Source of the DNA: Conchocele bisecta
Taxonomy: Eukaryota; Mollusca; Bivalvia; Lucinida; Thyasiridae
DNA: 64,000 nucleotides
Direction of reading: 5' to 3'
Assembly (NCBI GenBank): GCA_029237695.1
Contig: CM055280.1
Coordinates: 36,664,508-36,728,507 of the forward strand
Of the stretch, positions 1-10,862 are shown one piece after another (position 1 is the first letter of the stretch; each line of letters starts with the position of its first letter). Made by a program: the position numbers and the translations under genes. Below the pieces are notes generated by a model. It was given only the letters and a program-made list of their open reading frames with translations. It was not told the origin of the DNA and did no database searches.

Positions 1-483
1 TCTCATTCTGCCGATGATTCATTTCTCATTCTGCCATTTTGCTTCAACTATCTCCAAACAGTCAAACGTTGACAAACCCATTCGTATTTAAACTCATTTG
101 CGTTATAATTGTACACATAATTCATGTACATGTATATCTCCCGCGAGTACTGACGTCATGTATTGTGTATCGCAAGGTACATCTGCCCCAGTTAAATCAA
201 TAATACACGCGCTGTGGCCTATGTTCTGACTGCTGTCTGTGTTTATAAACAGAATGTGTGTATTGGACCATTTGAGGAAACCATTTGTAGTATTTGTGTA
301 GATACCATGGATACTAAGATGGTGTATACTGTAAATAATGCATGTAGACACATAGTTGCGAACACGTAACTTCGCAACTACTAGACACAGATACAATACC
401 ATTTGTTTCACAAGGTTAGATCTACTGTTAGAATACGACGTCATCTAATGTAATTTTCGAGCATAAAACGTTACCTGATAAAT
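1..483. other. Non-coding stretch, no gene seen
   Basis: AT-rich sequence without a recognisable domain, splice-bounded exon or repeat structure that I can support. The 113-codon minus-strand reading frame here has no motif and looks like chance. Confidence 0.5.
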
Positions 484-632
484 AGAATACCAGGCTAGTG
501 TATTTTAATATCAAGTTTATCAGGCTCGGCTCGGAAACGGTAGGAATTCCTCGGCAAGCCTCGGAATTCCTACGCGTTTCCTAGCTTTGCCTGATAAACT
601 TGATATCAAAATACACTAGCCTGGTATTCTCT
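484..632. repeat. Palindromic MITE, AGAATACCAGGCTAGTG ends
   Basis: The left end AGAATACCAGGCTAGTG returns inverted as CACTAGCCTGGTATTCT at the right end, and the arms continue inward about 40 bp through TATCAAGTTTATCAGGC. The centre is rich in GGAATTCC. Related copies lie at about 20020-20150 and, as a relic, at 12075-12170. The element at 52190-52345 has the same plan with a different sequence. No coding capacity. Confidence 0.85.
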
Positions 633-641
633 ATATATGGG

Positions 642-955
642 CATGCTTTCAGGTCTAGCTATGTCCCGGCTACTTTATGTTTGACCCTGTTTACATAATT
701 GAGGGAAAATTCTGAATATTTTTCTTATTTCTCCTTCAAAGTATATATGCTTATATGGTGTGACCACTCATTTGTAATCATAATATAACCAAAATAACTG
801 TCCATAAAGAAGTATAATATTGATATATTGGGTTATATTTTCGCATTGAAATATTTAAACCTGCAAGTGTACTCCACCATCTAGTAAAATGGACTAAGAC
901 CGATCTCAACCAATCAACGTAGAGATGACAAAGACTATCCTACGCAAACTATTTT
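642..955. other. Non-coding stretch, no gene seen
   Basis: AT-rich sequence with no recognisable coding or repeat structure. Confidence 0.5.
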
Positions 956-959
956 TTGT

Positions 960-1215
960 GGACAAAAATGAATTCTGTCCCACAAAACTGAATTTTCTTC
1001 ACAAAACTCAATTCTGTCTTACAAAATTGAATCCTTTATAACAAAAATGAATTTTGTATACGAAACGTATGCAGAATTGAATTTTGTGACACAGAATTGA
1101 ATTTTGTGACACAGAATTGACAGAATTGAATTTTGTGACACAGAATTGAATTTTGTGATACAGAATTGAATTTTGTGATTTTTAGTGTTACAAAACTCAA
1201 TTTTGTACACATAAT
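960..1215. repeat. Minisatellite, about 20 bp unit
   Basis: Degenerate tandem copies of CAGAATTGAATTTTGTGACA, clearest at 1072-1178. They are flanked by inverted variants (ACAAAACTCAATTTTGT), so the block is partly palindromic. The minus-strand reading frames across it are made of the repeat and are not genes. Confidence 0.85.
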
Positions 1216-1355
1216 TAACCTGTCCTGCATGGCGCCCCGTAACAGCTGCCACATAAATGTAATGTAATGTCGACATTGTTGCGTTTACCGCTCACACCTT
1301 GCATTGTATTACATATATGTATTCGTTTCGTGATATGCGACTGTCATAACCAATA

Positions 1356-1515
1356 CAGTGGAACCTCTCTAAACCGAACACTAAGAAACATATGTGATCT
1401 TATTTTTCTTTGATTTCTTGGTTATTCATCTCAGGTGCTTGCATAGCACACAGCCATGGCTCAGAATTATCGAACGCCTTATTTATAGAGAAACCTCTCT
1501 AAAGAGGTTTCACTG
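1356..1515. mobile_element. pogo/Tigger-like MITE with TA duplication
   Basis: A 160 bp element starts CAGTGGAACCTCTCTAAA and ends GAGGTTTCACTG, flanked on both sides by TA (1354-1355 and 1516-1517). Terminal CAGT-AACCTC repeats with TA targets are typical of pogo/Tigger-type Tc1-mariner elements; the assignment is by termini only, as there is no transposase. It sits exactly between two imperfect copies of a 45 bp host sequence (about 1311-1355 and 1516-1562, containing ATGTATTCGTTTC and GCGACTGTCATAACC). Confidence 0.75.
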
Positions 1516-1565
1516 TACATAAATGTATTCGTTTCATTATATGCGACTGTCATAACCAGTATAGT

Positions 1566-2060
1566 TTTATCTCCTTCTCAGCAATGATCATTTACGGTAT
1601 CGTTAATTGATTATGATTATGTAATCTTGTTTTGTCATCTGGTTCAAACTAAAGGTATTTGAAAATCAACGGCGTGCGTTGTGACTGAATTGCACAGATG
1701 AATAATTCATAGCGGTGATAGTAATCTGGATACACTTCTCTATTGATGTTTAGGAATGCAAGATGTCAGGCAAATAAAAAATGCAATGTAAACAAACAAA
1801 AACGGTCTAAATGCTTAATATTTGAGGAGTGTGACAGTCGTCTTTTTTGTACTATGCATTAAACCGTTGAAACCTATACTCTTAAACCAACGTTCAAAAC
1901 CAAGTGATTCTGAAGTCTTCACGGAGGTAACACTCTCAAATATAGGCCAATTTCGCAGGCAGGAAACTTAAATCATCCGTGTTTTAAACGCGAATACACA
2001 TGACAAACGAACATATACGTAACTGACATATTTTGATAGTCCTCTAATGCTTCAATGTGG
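1566..2060. other. Non-coding stretch, no gene seen
   Basis: No domain, splice-supported exon or clear repeat was recognised. Confidence 0.45.
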
Positions 2061-2068
2061 ATATACAA

Positions 2069-2262
2069 TTTATTTGTGGCTGTGACTGGAAAAATGGGAT
2101 TTGTGACCAGTGTTGCTCCTGACCAGATATCAGACTCATGTAGCCTGATAACGATCTTCACTGCGTGTTAGAAGCATGCCGGATGTTTAATTGATGTGCG
2201 GATGCACATACTGAACTGGATCTACACTGGGCGTAATGCCCATAAGATCCATTTCTCTTCAT
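2069..2262. repeat. Dispersed MITE, GTGGCTGTGACTGGA family
   Basis: Starts with TGTGGCTGTGACTGGA and carries the family landmarks TTTGTGACCAGTG, GATAACGATCT and GGATCTACACTGG. The family recurs at 5240-5468, 8122-8372, 11278-11603, 26322-26564 and 27161-27384, with fragments elsewhere. Some copies end with the inverse (TCTCCAGTCACAGCC), which marks it as a terminal-inverted-repeat element. No reading frame is conserved. Confidence 0.75.
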
Positions 2263-3340
2263 ACACTGCAAGTGACCTATATCAACCAATCGCATAATTT
2301 TATTTGATCGAATTACAAACGGTTAGGGCAATGTACAAGGATATACTATCAGAGACACGGCGATACACATGGCAATTCATGAATGAGTCGTGAATTATTT
2401 TTTGTATTGTTTGTTGTGCAATAATCTTGTGAAATAATCTTCCAATATCACAATTAGAAAAGGTTTCCAGTAAAGACATTAGTTTATGAATTATGAAAAT
2501 AATATAAATTAAATTAATAGCCATCGATTTCAGAAAAATAAACTAGCGTTTGCAAGGCGAGTTATTTGTTAATATTATAATTTTCTTTTCATTACTCTTT
2601 GATATTTGTTCGGGTAACATGATACAAATCATGCAATTAAAATAGTTTGTTTTACTAATATGTTTCTGAATCATCACTTTATGTGAATATCTGAAACTTA
2701 AAACCTTCAAAACATTATTTTGTATCCGCATTTGAAAAAAATACATCGACATTCAAAATATGTATATTATTTTGACGCGTGTGATGTGTATTTGCGAATA
2801 TCTTGCTGGACACAATTTGGCCGACCTCGTCCTGTGAAATCGGGCTTGATTCCTGGTATCTAGGCTGCGATATCGTCAAAGCCACTGGGAGTGGAACTTT
2901 GTGAAGTCATGCTTTCTTTGATCTTCCTAATGTGTGGATTACATACATCATTGTACCTGGTTAGTAATAATAATAATAATGCTTATACTATTGGGAAATT
3001 GTAATATTTGTTCAATGCTTTATACATCTGTAAGTTAATTAGAATTTCAGTTATTCTCGATTATCACTGTATTGGAATTAATTATAATTTCCAGGATAAT
3101 GTTGACTACTGAAAGGCATGCGACTGTCACGGTGAAGGTAGTGAAGGAGAATCGATCGTACAAGGGCGCGTTTTGGATTTCATGAACATTTTTTTACTGT
3201 TTTCTGATTTTTTGTCACAATTTTACCACCCCTGCTGCATGTACCTATCGTATCTATATGCACCTATCGTTATGGCCGTACCCGTTATTGAAATACGTAA
3301 ATACAGACATTTTTTCCTCTTAAAACGCAATGAGTATCCG
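2263..3340. other. Non-coding stretch
   Basis: AT-rich with a short (AAT)n run near 2966-2984. I see no supportable gene. Confidence 0.45.
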
Positions 3341-3344
3341 AACA

Positions 3345-3425
3345 TTCGCAGAGGATCGAGGTGGAAATCGAACTCCCGATCCATCATTGTTCACCAGACA
3401 ACCACGGCTAAACTTGCGCAAGAGT
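3345..3425 (-). repeat. tRNA-derived SINE fragment
   Basis: Read on the minus strand the block has a box A-like TAGCCGTGGTTG followed about 35 bp later by a box B-like AGTTCGATTTCC, the spacing of a pol III type 2 promoter. It does not fold into a clean tRNA and no 3' tail was defined, so I call it a SINE relic. Confidence 0.45.
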
Positions 3426-3815
3426 TCTCACGCTACTAGTATTTTATTTAATGCTCTATTTGGATGATTTCTTTTTCAATAACAGGATTAACCATTTCTG
3501 GATAGGATAGACCACTTTTAAGCAAGAAACATGTACATCTTCTGTGTCGTATCTTCAATATTAAATATACGTCATTAATATTGTATTTTAGCTTTTGTCG
3601 CTAAACAAATAGGCAGTCGCTATTAATTTTCACCAGGGTACTCACGCTACTACTTTTGTTTATTTCTTGATGTATTTAGGTTATCACTTTTGTAATAACA
3701 CGAGTAAACATTTCCTGATAGCATAGACCACTTTTATGCAAGAAATATGTACATTTTATGTTTCATATCTTTAATAATAATATTACACATATACATTATT
3801 AATATTGCATTTTAG
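3426..3815 (+). repeat. Two-copy direct repeat, about 210 bp unit
   Basis: Unit 1 (about 3426-3600) and unit 2 (about 3640-3815) share CTCACGCTACTA, ATAGACCACTTTTA, GCAAGAAA and AATATTG(T/C)ATTTTAG in the same order. The two have diverged by substitutions and small indels. No coding content. Confidence 0.8.
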
Positions 3816-4038
3816 TCATTTTCGAAAAGGCGCGAATTCGCTTGCTGGTATTACAATGCTTAATCGTGCAAGGTATTGACACGCGGATACGTCAACTGGT
3901 ATACAATGTGGCACACCAGGTATTCCGACATAACGCTAGGTATCGTAACCTGCATACCATCAATTCTTGGCTGTAATCAGTAAACAACGATTTCAATTAG
4001 ATTACATAACAGGTAAATGAATGTAGGAATTAGCTTAC

Positions 4039-4117
4039 CTGCGCCATTGGACGTCAGAACAGCCACCAAGCAAAACAGTGCTGAAAATCTTTTAATATAA
4101 TACTCCATCGCCAACAT
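4039..4117 (-). CDS. Candidate first exon encoding a signal peptide
   Basis: On the minus strand an ATG at 4117 (a second in frame at 4108) opens a frame that reads MLAMEYYIKRFSALFCLVAV and then LTSNGAG. This has the layout of a cleavable signal peptide: Tyr/Lys/Arg N-region, hydrophobic FSALFCLVAVL core, small residues before a likely cleavage site. The frame runs into GCGCAG|GTAAGC, a strong 5' splice donor at 4038, in phase 1. A minus-strand TATA-like box lies about 85 bp upstream of the ATG. The next exon would lie left of 4038; I could not identify one in phase, so the product is unknown and presumably secreted or membrane-bound. The exon could also be a chance coincidence of motifs. Confidence 0.45.
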
Positions 4118-4199
4118 ATTCCTTGTCCCAACACGGATTGCTTGTCAATGAATATTCGGAAGTCGACCGGCGGAATGGGCTGACGGGCGCAACCCGATA

Positions 4200-4208
4200 C
4201 ATTTATAG
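4200..4208 (-). promoter_or_regulatory. TATA-like box upstream of signal-peptide exon
   Basis: Minus-strand CTATAAATG lies about 85 bp upstream of the ATG at 4117. With usual TATA spacing, transcription would begin near 4170-4175, giving a 5' UTR of about 55-60 nt. This is inference from position and sequence only. Confidence 0.35.
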
Positions 4209-4339
4209 ATTGGATGATAAAGGTATCTACGGCGAATCAAAACAAACATCGACACGTATGCAAATTCAGCTGAATTTAGCACCCGGCATATTGTTCTCTT
4301 CAAGACCAAAGTCCGTCTTAAAATTAATCCGCGAAAGAA

Positions 4340-4660
4340 AATAGTCCCTCGCACTCGGATGATTTATAGTTCGTTGCACCATCATTGTAACACCCATGCG
4401 CATATCCTCTTTAGTAGTTTTCCGGATCAAATTACAAAAGATCATGTTTTGTTTAGATAGAGTCTTTGTACATACTTGCACAATCTTGAAACAATAGTCC
4501 TTTTATTTGAAAATACTAGAATATTAGTACTATGCTGAAATCAAGCAGCTTGATTGGCCATGTTGGCTGAGCTTAAGCTATAACACAGCTCATGCTCAAA
4601 CTATCAAACTTCTTGATCGCCGTTTGAGATTGCCAATAGATGTTGAACAACGTTGACATC
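4340..4660 (+). repeat. Diverged duplicate of 5620-5870
   Basis: This stretch and 5620-5870 share, in the same order, AGTTCG..GGTTCATTGCAC-like sequence, a TTTGAAAATACT(T/A)GAATAT block, GAAATCA(A)GCAGCTTGATTG and a GATTGCCAATA block. The 4340-4660 copy lies just upstream of the TATA/signal-peptide exon, so the duplicate could be a second copy of a promoter flank. No second exon was found beside the other copy. Confidence 0.55.
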
Positions 4661-4967
4661 TGCGCATAACAAAGGCGTTGTGCTTAATTATGCTAAACAT
4701 AACTATTAGATGACAATTAATGTTTTTAAAACCACCGGTGTTGCGCTTTTGTACATGTAGCAATGCGCTTGCGCGTGTATGTTAGGGGAAATGCTGCGCC
4801 ATGCAAAGTACGGAGTTTTGAAGGTTAAAAAACAGTTTGCAAACGTGACTATAGGGATTTGATTAGCTAATAAGTATATACGAAACGCGCAATTGGGCCA
4901 CGTGTGGGACACGTTTGTACCACGTTCATGTCTTGATTCCAATGGGAATACAAACACAAACGTTATA

Positions 4968-5036
4968 CAGTCAAACCTCTCTAAACCTGACACGCTGGGA
5001 GGTCCCCATGGTGTCCGGCTTGAAGAGGTTTCACTG
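4968..5036. mobile_element. Short pogo-like MITE with TA duplication
   Basis: Begins CAGTCAAACCTCTCTAAACC, ends GAAGAGGTTTCACTG and is flanked by TA on both sides. About 140 bp further right a second end, GGGAGGTTCCACTGTA (about 5164-5179), suggests a nested or deleted larger element. Confidence 0.65.
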
Positions 5037-5239
5037 TAAATCAGGCATTTGATCATTCTGAGCCATAGTTGTGTGCTGTGTGATCACGAACATACATTAT
5101 CACCTGAGATAAATTTCGAAGAAGCTCATCAAAAATAAGATGTGTTTTATTTGTGTTCGGTTTAGGGAGGTTCCACTGTATGTAGTACATGCCCATGCTG
5201 ATACATGTACCATCCAGGGAATAATAATAAAAAAACGGA

Positions 5240-5468
5240 AATGTGGCTGTCACTGGAGAAATGGAGCTTATGAGATTTGTGACCAGTGTACACCTGATCA
5301 AATAGTCACACTCCTGTATACTGATAACACTATATCGTCCTTGTTTGAAGGATGACATGTGTTTAATTTATTGAATGGAGAACAATGCAGATCCTGATCA
5401 GACTGTGCGGATGCACAGGTTGATCTGGATCTACACTGGTCGCAAAACCCATAAGCGCCACAAATAAG
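5240..5468. repeat. Dispersed MITE, GTGGCTGTGACTGGA family
   Basis: One of the longer copies: GTGGCTGTCACTGGAGAAAT, GACCAGTGTACACC, CTGATAACACTAT, then GCGGATGCACAGG and GGATCTACACTGGTCGC. It aligns along its length with 27161-27384. The small reading frames inside are not conserved between copies. Confidence 0.75.
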
Positions 5469-5469
5469 T

Positions 5470-6178
5470 TGAGTTAAATTCCAAATGTCGTTAAGATGAC
5501 CTCCTCACGTAACATTCAGATAAGTATGGGCGGTAGGAACGCAACCTGCTCAATCCTGTCTATCGGCAACAGTAATTAGTTCCAATTGTATAGCACGCGG
5601 AGGAATACAAATGCTGTCTGGTTTGCTGTCTCGTTTTTAGTTCGAACGGTTCATTGCACGATTGAATTTAAAGCACAACATCTTCCGGGTCAGATTACAC
5701 CACCAGCTGCGCAAATCTTGTGAATGTGTTTATTTTATCATTTCAAAATACTTGAATATCGTGCTTGAAATCAGCAGCTTGATTGTCTGAGCATGATATG
5801 TTCAATGGCTCAGGCTCCGCCAATCAACCGGCCTGGTTGTGAATTGAGATCGCCAATAATTGTTCACAATAAAGGCTTCTTTTTATTTGGTGAAATTATA
5901 TTATTACGAAAAAGAAATGGGGGAAAAGGAGGCGGAGGAGCTTGGGCAGGAGTCAAAAAAATAGCTAGTTATCTCCCGTTGAATATATTTATAGAACCCC
6001 GGTCCAATTTGTGTAGTTTATGGCCTTATTGCTTGTAAAAAAGGCGAATGTAGCATGGTATGTTGTGAAAAGGAGTCAATATAATAGTGATTTCTACTAG
6101 TGCTGATCAAGATCATTCTACATGTCAAAGCAATCTGATCTGGGATTAAATCATTTGCCAGATTCATATTTTCACACT
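5470..6178. other. Non-coding stretch
   Basis: Contains the duplicate of 4340-4660 at 5620-5870. Otherwise no gene or repeat was recognised. Confidence 0.4.
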
Positions 6179-7529
6179 TATTAATGTTATTGCAATCAGT
6201 GTATACTCAGATCAGACTACACAGATGTTCGCAAAACTCATTGTTTGTGCTATTCAGTAAGAAATAAGCGTTTAAATACAGCAGAGGGCCGGATCTCTAT
6301 AAATAGATTTGCAAAGGGAAATAACTACGATCCCTACTTCACAACTGATATTTATATATTGATATTGCGAAATGGTCGGAGATTAGAAGGAAAAATGCAC
6401 ACATGTGTTCATTATAATGATGTTAACAATTTGCCATTACATTGTATTCTATGTATTAGCAGTGGTTGTACAACAAAAGACTTTGTAGTGCGTTCAGAAT
6501 GTCATAAACACGCCTTGTATGAGTTTAAATCAATAAATTCTATTATATTCTATAATTAAAGATTTGTCAGGTAATTAGGTTGTAATTATACACCTTAAGT
6601 ATAGCTACGTTTTTTTTTCAAATTGGTATTGGTCTCGAAGGTAATTGCGTAACATTAAACAGTAGAAATGAATGATGTGTTTTTCTTTACTTGTCTTTAT
6701 TGCATAAAATATGCTCTCGCAGTGTAATAACACAGTGTAATAAATATTATAATACACTAGTGTAATACATATGAAAATTATCTGGTTACATAAAACAGGT
6801 TTGTTGACCAATACAGGTTCAATGTATTATGATGTACTTATGCAATAAATGGAATCTAACATTTGTGATGATTTCATATGATATTTTATTAAACTCGTTG
6901 ACTGATTTCATAGGAAACTCGGCACAGTCAGTTTCTTATGGAATCAGTAAGCTCGCGTAATAAATAGCATGTTAAATCATCACTAATGTAATATCCTCTA
7001 TATATTACAGAAACCGACAGATAATGGTATTTGAAACAAAATATTTACATACATGCATAATGGAGACGCCCAGTCGATGTATTGCGTTTGTCGTTGTCAA
7101 TAAAGTCACTATTGACCGGCAAAATGGCTGTTCTATGAATGGCGACAAAAATGACGCAAAACGATAAGATACCTAATTTTAAACCTGTATTTGGTTATTT
7201 CCAATTTTGAACATGCCATATAAATATAGGTAATATAACAATGAGCTGTTGTGTTGACTGTTGACTGTTGACTGTTGTGTTGACTGTAGTATGAACAACA
7301 TTTGGTCTATGAATCCACGCACTTTAAACAGACTACAATAAATGCAATAACCCATGGTTTTATTCCTTAATGAGGGATCGTAGCTAGTTATTTCACTTTG
7401 CAAATCTATTTATAGAGATACAGTCCTTTGCTGTATTTCACCGCTTATTTCTTACTTGATAGCACACATCAGATCAGATCAGACTGTACAGTCTGGTCTG
7501 AATCTACACGGATTGCAATAACATTAATC
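6179..7529. mobile_element. 1.35 kb long-inverted-repeat element
   Basis: The left arm (6179-6338) and right arm (7372-7529) are inverted copies. Landmarks are TTAATGTTATTGCAATC, AAGAAATAAGCG, CTCTATAAATAGATTTGCAA and GAAATAACTA..CGATCCCT. The interior holds a copy of the TGACTGATTTCATA repeat family and a short GTTGACT tandem near 7245-7290. The 104- and 74-codon reading frames in the arms are mirror images of the same repeat. The outer boundaries and target duplication are not resolved. Confidence 0.75.
6840..7015. repeat. TGACTGATTTCATA palindromic repeat family
   Basis: The core TTGACTGATTTCATAGGAAA is followed by its imperfect inverse CAGTTTCTTATGGAATCAGT. Further copies lie at 18525-18790, 28455-28800 (two cores) and 56936-57370 (two cores). 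No coding content. Confidence 0.65.
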
Positions 7530-7534
7530 AGTGA

Positions 7535-7690
7535 CTAAACTGTTCGTAAGTGCAAAATTATGATAGTCTGTATATTTCACATTAACCACGTTTTCTTGTA
7601 AACAATTATTGGATTGATTATTCATCAATTAAAGTTTCCAGACGACCCTAATATTGCACTTACGGCGTTCGTGACTCATTACAATTGCTG
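7535..7690. repeat. Harbinger-type palindromic MITE relic
   Basis: Carries GTTCGTAAGTGCAAAATTATGATAGTCTGTA on the left and its inverse (CAGACGACCCTAATATTGCACTTACG) on the right, but lacks the GGGCCCGTTTCAC ends seen in full copies (10345-10586, 52676-52916). Confidence 0.6.
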
Positions 7691-7879
7691 TAATTGTCAG
7701 AAAGAGCTCCCGTTTGGTAGTATGAAGGTGCAATTACTAAATGAATAAAATAATATTTCCGGACCCTTCCGACATATCCATGTAGTACACCCAGTTGCTA
7801 TTTCTGCAATATGTTATTACTATTCACTTTGTATATCAGTGTATAAAATGGTATTAATTATCATATGTATATATAATGA

Positions 7880-7962
7880 TACAAAATCATGTGGGAGAAT
7901 TACCATATAACGAGCACACAACAAAATCATGTGGGAGAAATATCATATAACAAACACATACG
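7880..7962 (+). repeat. Two tandem copies of a 41 bp unit
   Basis: ACAAAATCATGTGGGAGAA followed by (A/T)(T/A)(A/T)CCATATAAC-type sequence occurs twice in direct succession. Confidence 0.75.
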
Positions 7963-8121
7963 TCAGCATTTGTATCTGTCAGTCAATGAGGCCATACGGA
8001 GAACTACGTGATTATATTCGGGGAAACAACTTTCGATAAACCTCTTGACCAGAGTGAATTGTGCTATTCTAAGTACGTTTTGTCAATACAACCGTAATGA
8101 CAAGACTGACTTAGACAGTGT

Positions 8122-8372
8122 GTATATGTGTGGCTCTGACTGGAGGAACAAGTGGCCTACGGCTGCTGCGTCCAGTGCAGACCCAGATCAGCCTGCGACA
8201 CTAGCGCAGTCTGATCAGTGTCTGTACCTCTCGCAAGTCGGATAGTGAAACATTTGCACAGCTTGGAGCAACAAGTATAGTTTTATTTCGGGCCGCGGGA
8301 TATTGTTAGTAAATCCGGAGCTAGACAGGTCACGAATGCGATAAACCCAATTTCTCCAGCCACAACCAGACA
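8122..8372. repeat. Dispersed MITE, GTGGCTGTGACTGGA family
   Basis: Both ends are present in inverted orientation: TGTGGCTCTGACTGGAG at left and TTTCTCCAGCCACAACCAGA at right. Inside are CCCAGATCAGCCTGCG and GCGCAGTCTGATCAG landmarks of the family. Confidence 0.75.
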
Positions 8373-8375
8373 TAC

Positions 8376-9525
8376 AGTTTGAGAATATCAATTATATGGT
8401 ATATACACGTTAGCTATTTACTCGAAACAAAACATTCGTCGGGTGGGTGCTTTTACATACAACATCAAGATATCTATTTGAAAGTTTCATACAATATTTC
8501 GGTAGACATTCATAAATATATTGCTTTAATTCAGACAAGTCTAAACTGTGTCCAATGTAGGCTTCAATGATATGCTTCTGATATGTTCCGTGCCATCCAC
8601 CACACAATGTAATAAATGAGCCGCTGCATGCGAGAAACTACCACCTGAAATTGGCGATCGGTCCTGTAATTTGGCACATGCAGGCGTCTATACCGTTCAT
8701 CACAACCCGCATGATGAGAGGAATATACGCCGACTGCACCACGCACGTCACACATGCATGATTACGCATGCACAATTTTACTGTTACCATTTCGCATGCA
8801 TTGCTCATTGTTGTACGGTTCGCTGGCTTTGTCATCTCACCAGGTTGGGTATTAGGTACATGGGAAAACATAGCTTATAGTTTATTTGAGCAGAATATGA
8901 TCACTGTACCGCGTTCAATAATATAGTATGGTGTTCTGCTGCAATTATAATACAAGTGTACATGTAGTCACTTCAGACACTACCTGCTCCTGAATACGCC
9001 TCCAGCTATACTATTATAGACGCGACTAGTATTATTTTCATAGGATAGATCATCGTACCTAATTCAAATATATAATTATAGTCTACAAAAAAGTTGGAGG
9101 CATGTTCAGAATGCAGCCAGTTAATTCCAAGTGCAAAGTTTATCTCGACAGCCAATCATCATAGTCGGCTGGCTTAATTCGTTCAATTGTGCCATTTGCA
9201 CGAAGCTTAATATATATATGACCGTCTGTGCTCCATGCCGATTCTGTCTCTCTGCTTTCTCTTGCCTCCTTCAGAACCTTCGCTTTCATATGAGTTAAGT
9301 TTTCCTGTATGTAAATACCTGTACCCCGTAATTTTGCTCACCATTCAACATAAATGATGAACAATTATAAACGTATCCCTTTAAGTTTTAGGTTCAATAA
9401 CCCGTGAAAACATGTTGTTTTGTTCGGTGCGGAGGGTAATACTCGTATTGTTCAGTTGTAAACTGGAAATATTTGAGAATTAAAACTGATTTAGATCCAT
9501 GACACATATCACAGCATATGAGACA
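8376..9525. other. Non-coding stretch, no gene seen
   Basis: Small overlapping reading frames occur on both strands around 8560-8880, without a recognisable domain. I see no strong repeat. Confidence 0.45.
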
Positions 9526-9765
9526 CGCCATGTGATTTTGTACCTTCGGATATCTGCGTAATGTCATGAAATACATGTACGTTACCAACATTTACAATAT
9601 TTTTCATAAATAATGTCAAAAGTTGACAAAACTTTCAGAGCACATGCGGAATTCCGCATGTACTCAGAACATTTTTACGCCATTTACGGAAAATGTTGTA
9701 AATTTAGTAAACGTATATCATGAAATTACGCAGATGTCCGAAGGCACAAAATCACATAGCGATTC
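9526..9765. repeat. Palindromic element with GCGGAATTCCGC centre
   Basis: The outer arms CATGTGATTTTGTACCTTCGGA and TCCGAAGGCACAAAATCACAT are inverted. The inner block has AAAAGTTGACAAAACTTTCAGAGC around a perfect GCGGAATTCCGC. The inner block is related to sequences at 10863-10962 and 23475-23725. Confidence 0.75.
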
Positions 9766-9984
9766 TCTCATTGTGAATAACCTTTGAAAATGCTGTCGTG
9801 TCTAGATAAATTGGGGTATTTAGTTTTGTGACCATTCTAGACCCAGATGAACCAGTACATCTGCACAGTTTGATCATGGTCTGCACCTATCGCCATTCCA
9901 GCCACGAATCACCATGCCAAGATAATTATATCGTTATCAAGCCACAGTATTGTGTTATTTGATCAGGAGCTACACTGGTCACAC

Positions 9985-10130
9985 ATCCTACAAACGTTAC
10001 ACAATAAGATTTCTAATTTTAACGTCGTATTTGGTTACTTACATTTTTGAAACTATCAGAACATGCAATGCAAGTATAGTAATAATACCATGTGCTGTTG
10101 CGTTTACTGTAGTAAGAAACACATTTGGTC
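9985..10130 (+). repeat. Dispersed repeat shared with 7160-7320
   Basis: The shared order is TAATTTTAA(A/C)..CGTATTTGGTTA, TTTTGAA, AACATGC, ATAGTAAT and GCTGTTG..TTGACTG/TTTACTG. No coding capacity. Confidence 0.55.
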
Positions 10131-10344
10131 GGTTTAAAGTTTGCGAGGAGTCTTGCGGACTTGCGGTCTTGAATATGTTTAAACATATTTATATACTTGC
10201 GAAAATAGTCAATGGCATCTGCTCATTGAAACGTATTGGATGTATCTGCTCTTTGGATTGCGACGTCACGTGATAAACAGAATCTCAAACTCGTTTCTAT
10301 ATGATGGGAGATTTATGAAACTCGTTCGCAATTTTATGCACCTG

Positions 10345-10586
10345 GGGCCCGTTTCACTAAACTTCGTACGACTAAAATGTTCGTAAGTACAAAATCATGA
10401 TAGTCTGTAAATTTCACTTTAAGAATATTTGTCTTGTAAACAATTATTGGATTTACATTTAATGAGCATAGGCTGCATATGCAGCCTATGCTCAATAAAT
10501 GTAAATCCATCAACTTAAATTTACAGACGATCCTAAATAAGCACTTACGAACATTTTAGTCGTACGAAGTTTAGTGAAACTGCCCC
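10345..10586. mobile_element. Harbinger-type palindromic MITE, CTG duplication
   Basis: Starts GGGCCCGTTTCACTAA and is almost fully palindromic around GCATAGGCTGCATATGCAGC. It ends TTTAGTGAAACTGCCCC and is flanked by CTG on both sides (10342-10344, 10587-10589). GGGCCC termini with 3 bp duplications match the PIF/Harbinger superfamily and the 4.5 kb element at 13018-17530. Confidence 0.8.
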
Positions 10587-10862
10587 CTGGCCTCTAATTG
10601 TGTATCACTCGTTTCATTATAAATCTGAAATCAAGTTGAAACTCGTTCGAGATCCTCTATATTAATCTCACCAACGGTATATTGTGGTTTCGTTCTTGAT
10701 CGTGTGTGTTGATTTCGTAATTTAAATATAAAAACTGAAATATGATGATGGTGCTGTGTATAGCATGCATAGCATTAGCATAATGATTGTTTGGGGCCAA
10801 TTCATGTAAATACCTCGTTTATGGTATCACCGTTTTTCGCCGATTTTAATTTCAATAACAAG

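Noticed and set aside
6245..6559. 104-codon plus-strand frame
   Set aside because: Half of it lies in the inverted-repeat arm (6179-6338) and there is no domain. The mirrored arm does not preserve the frame.
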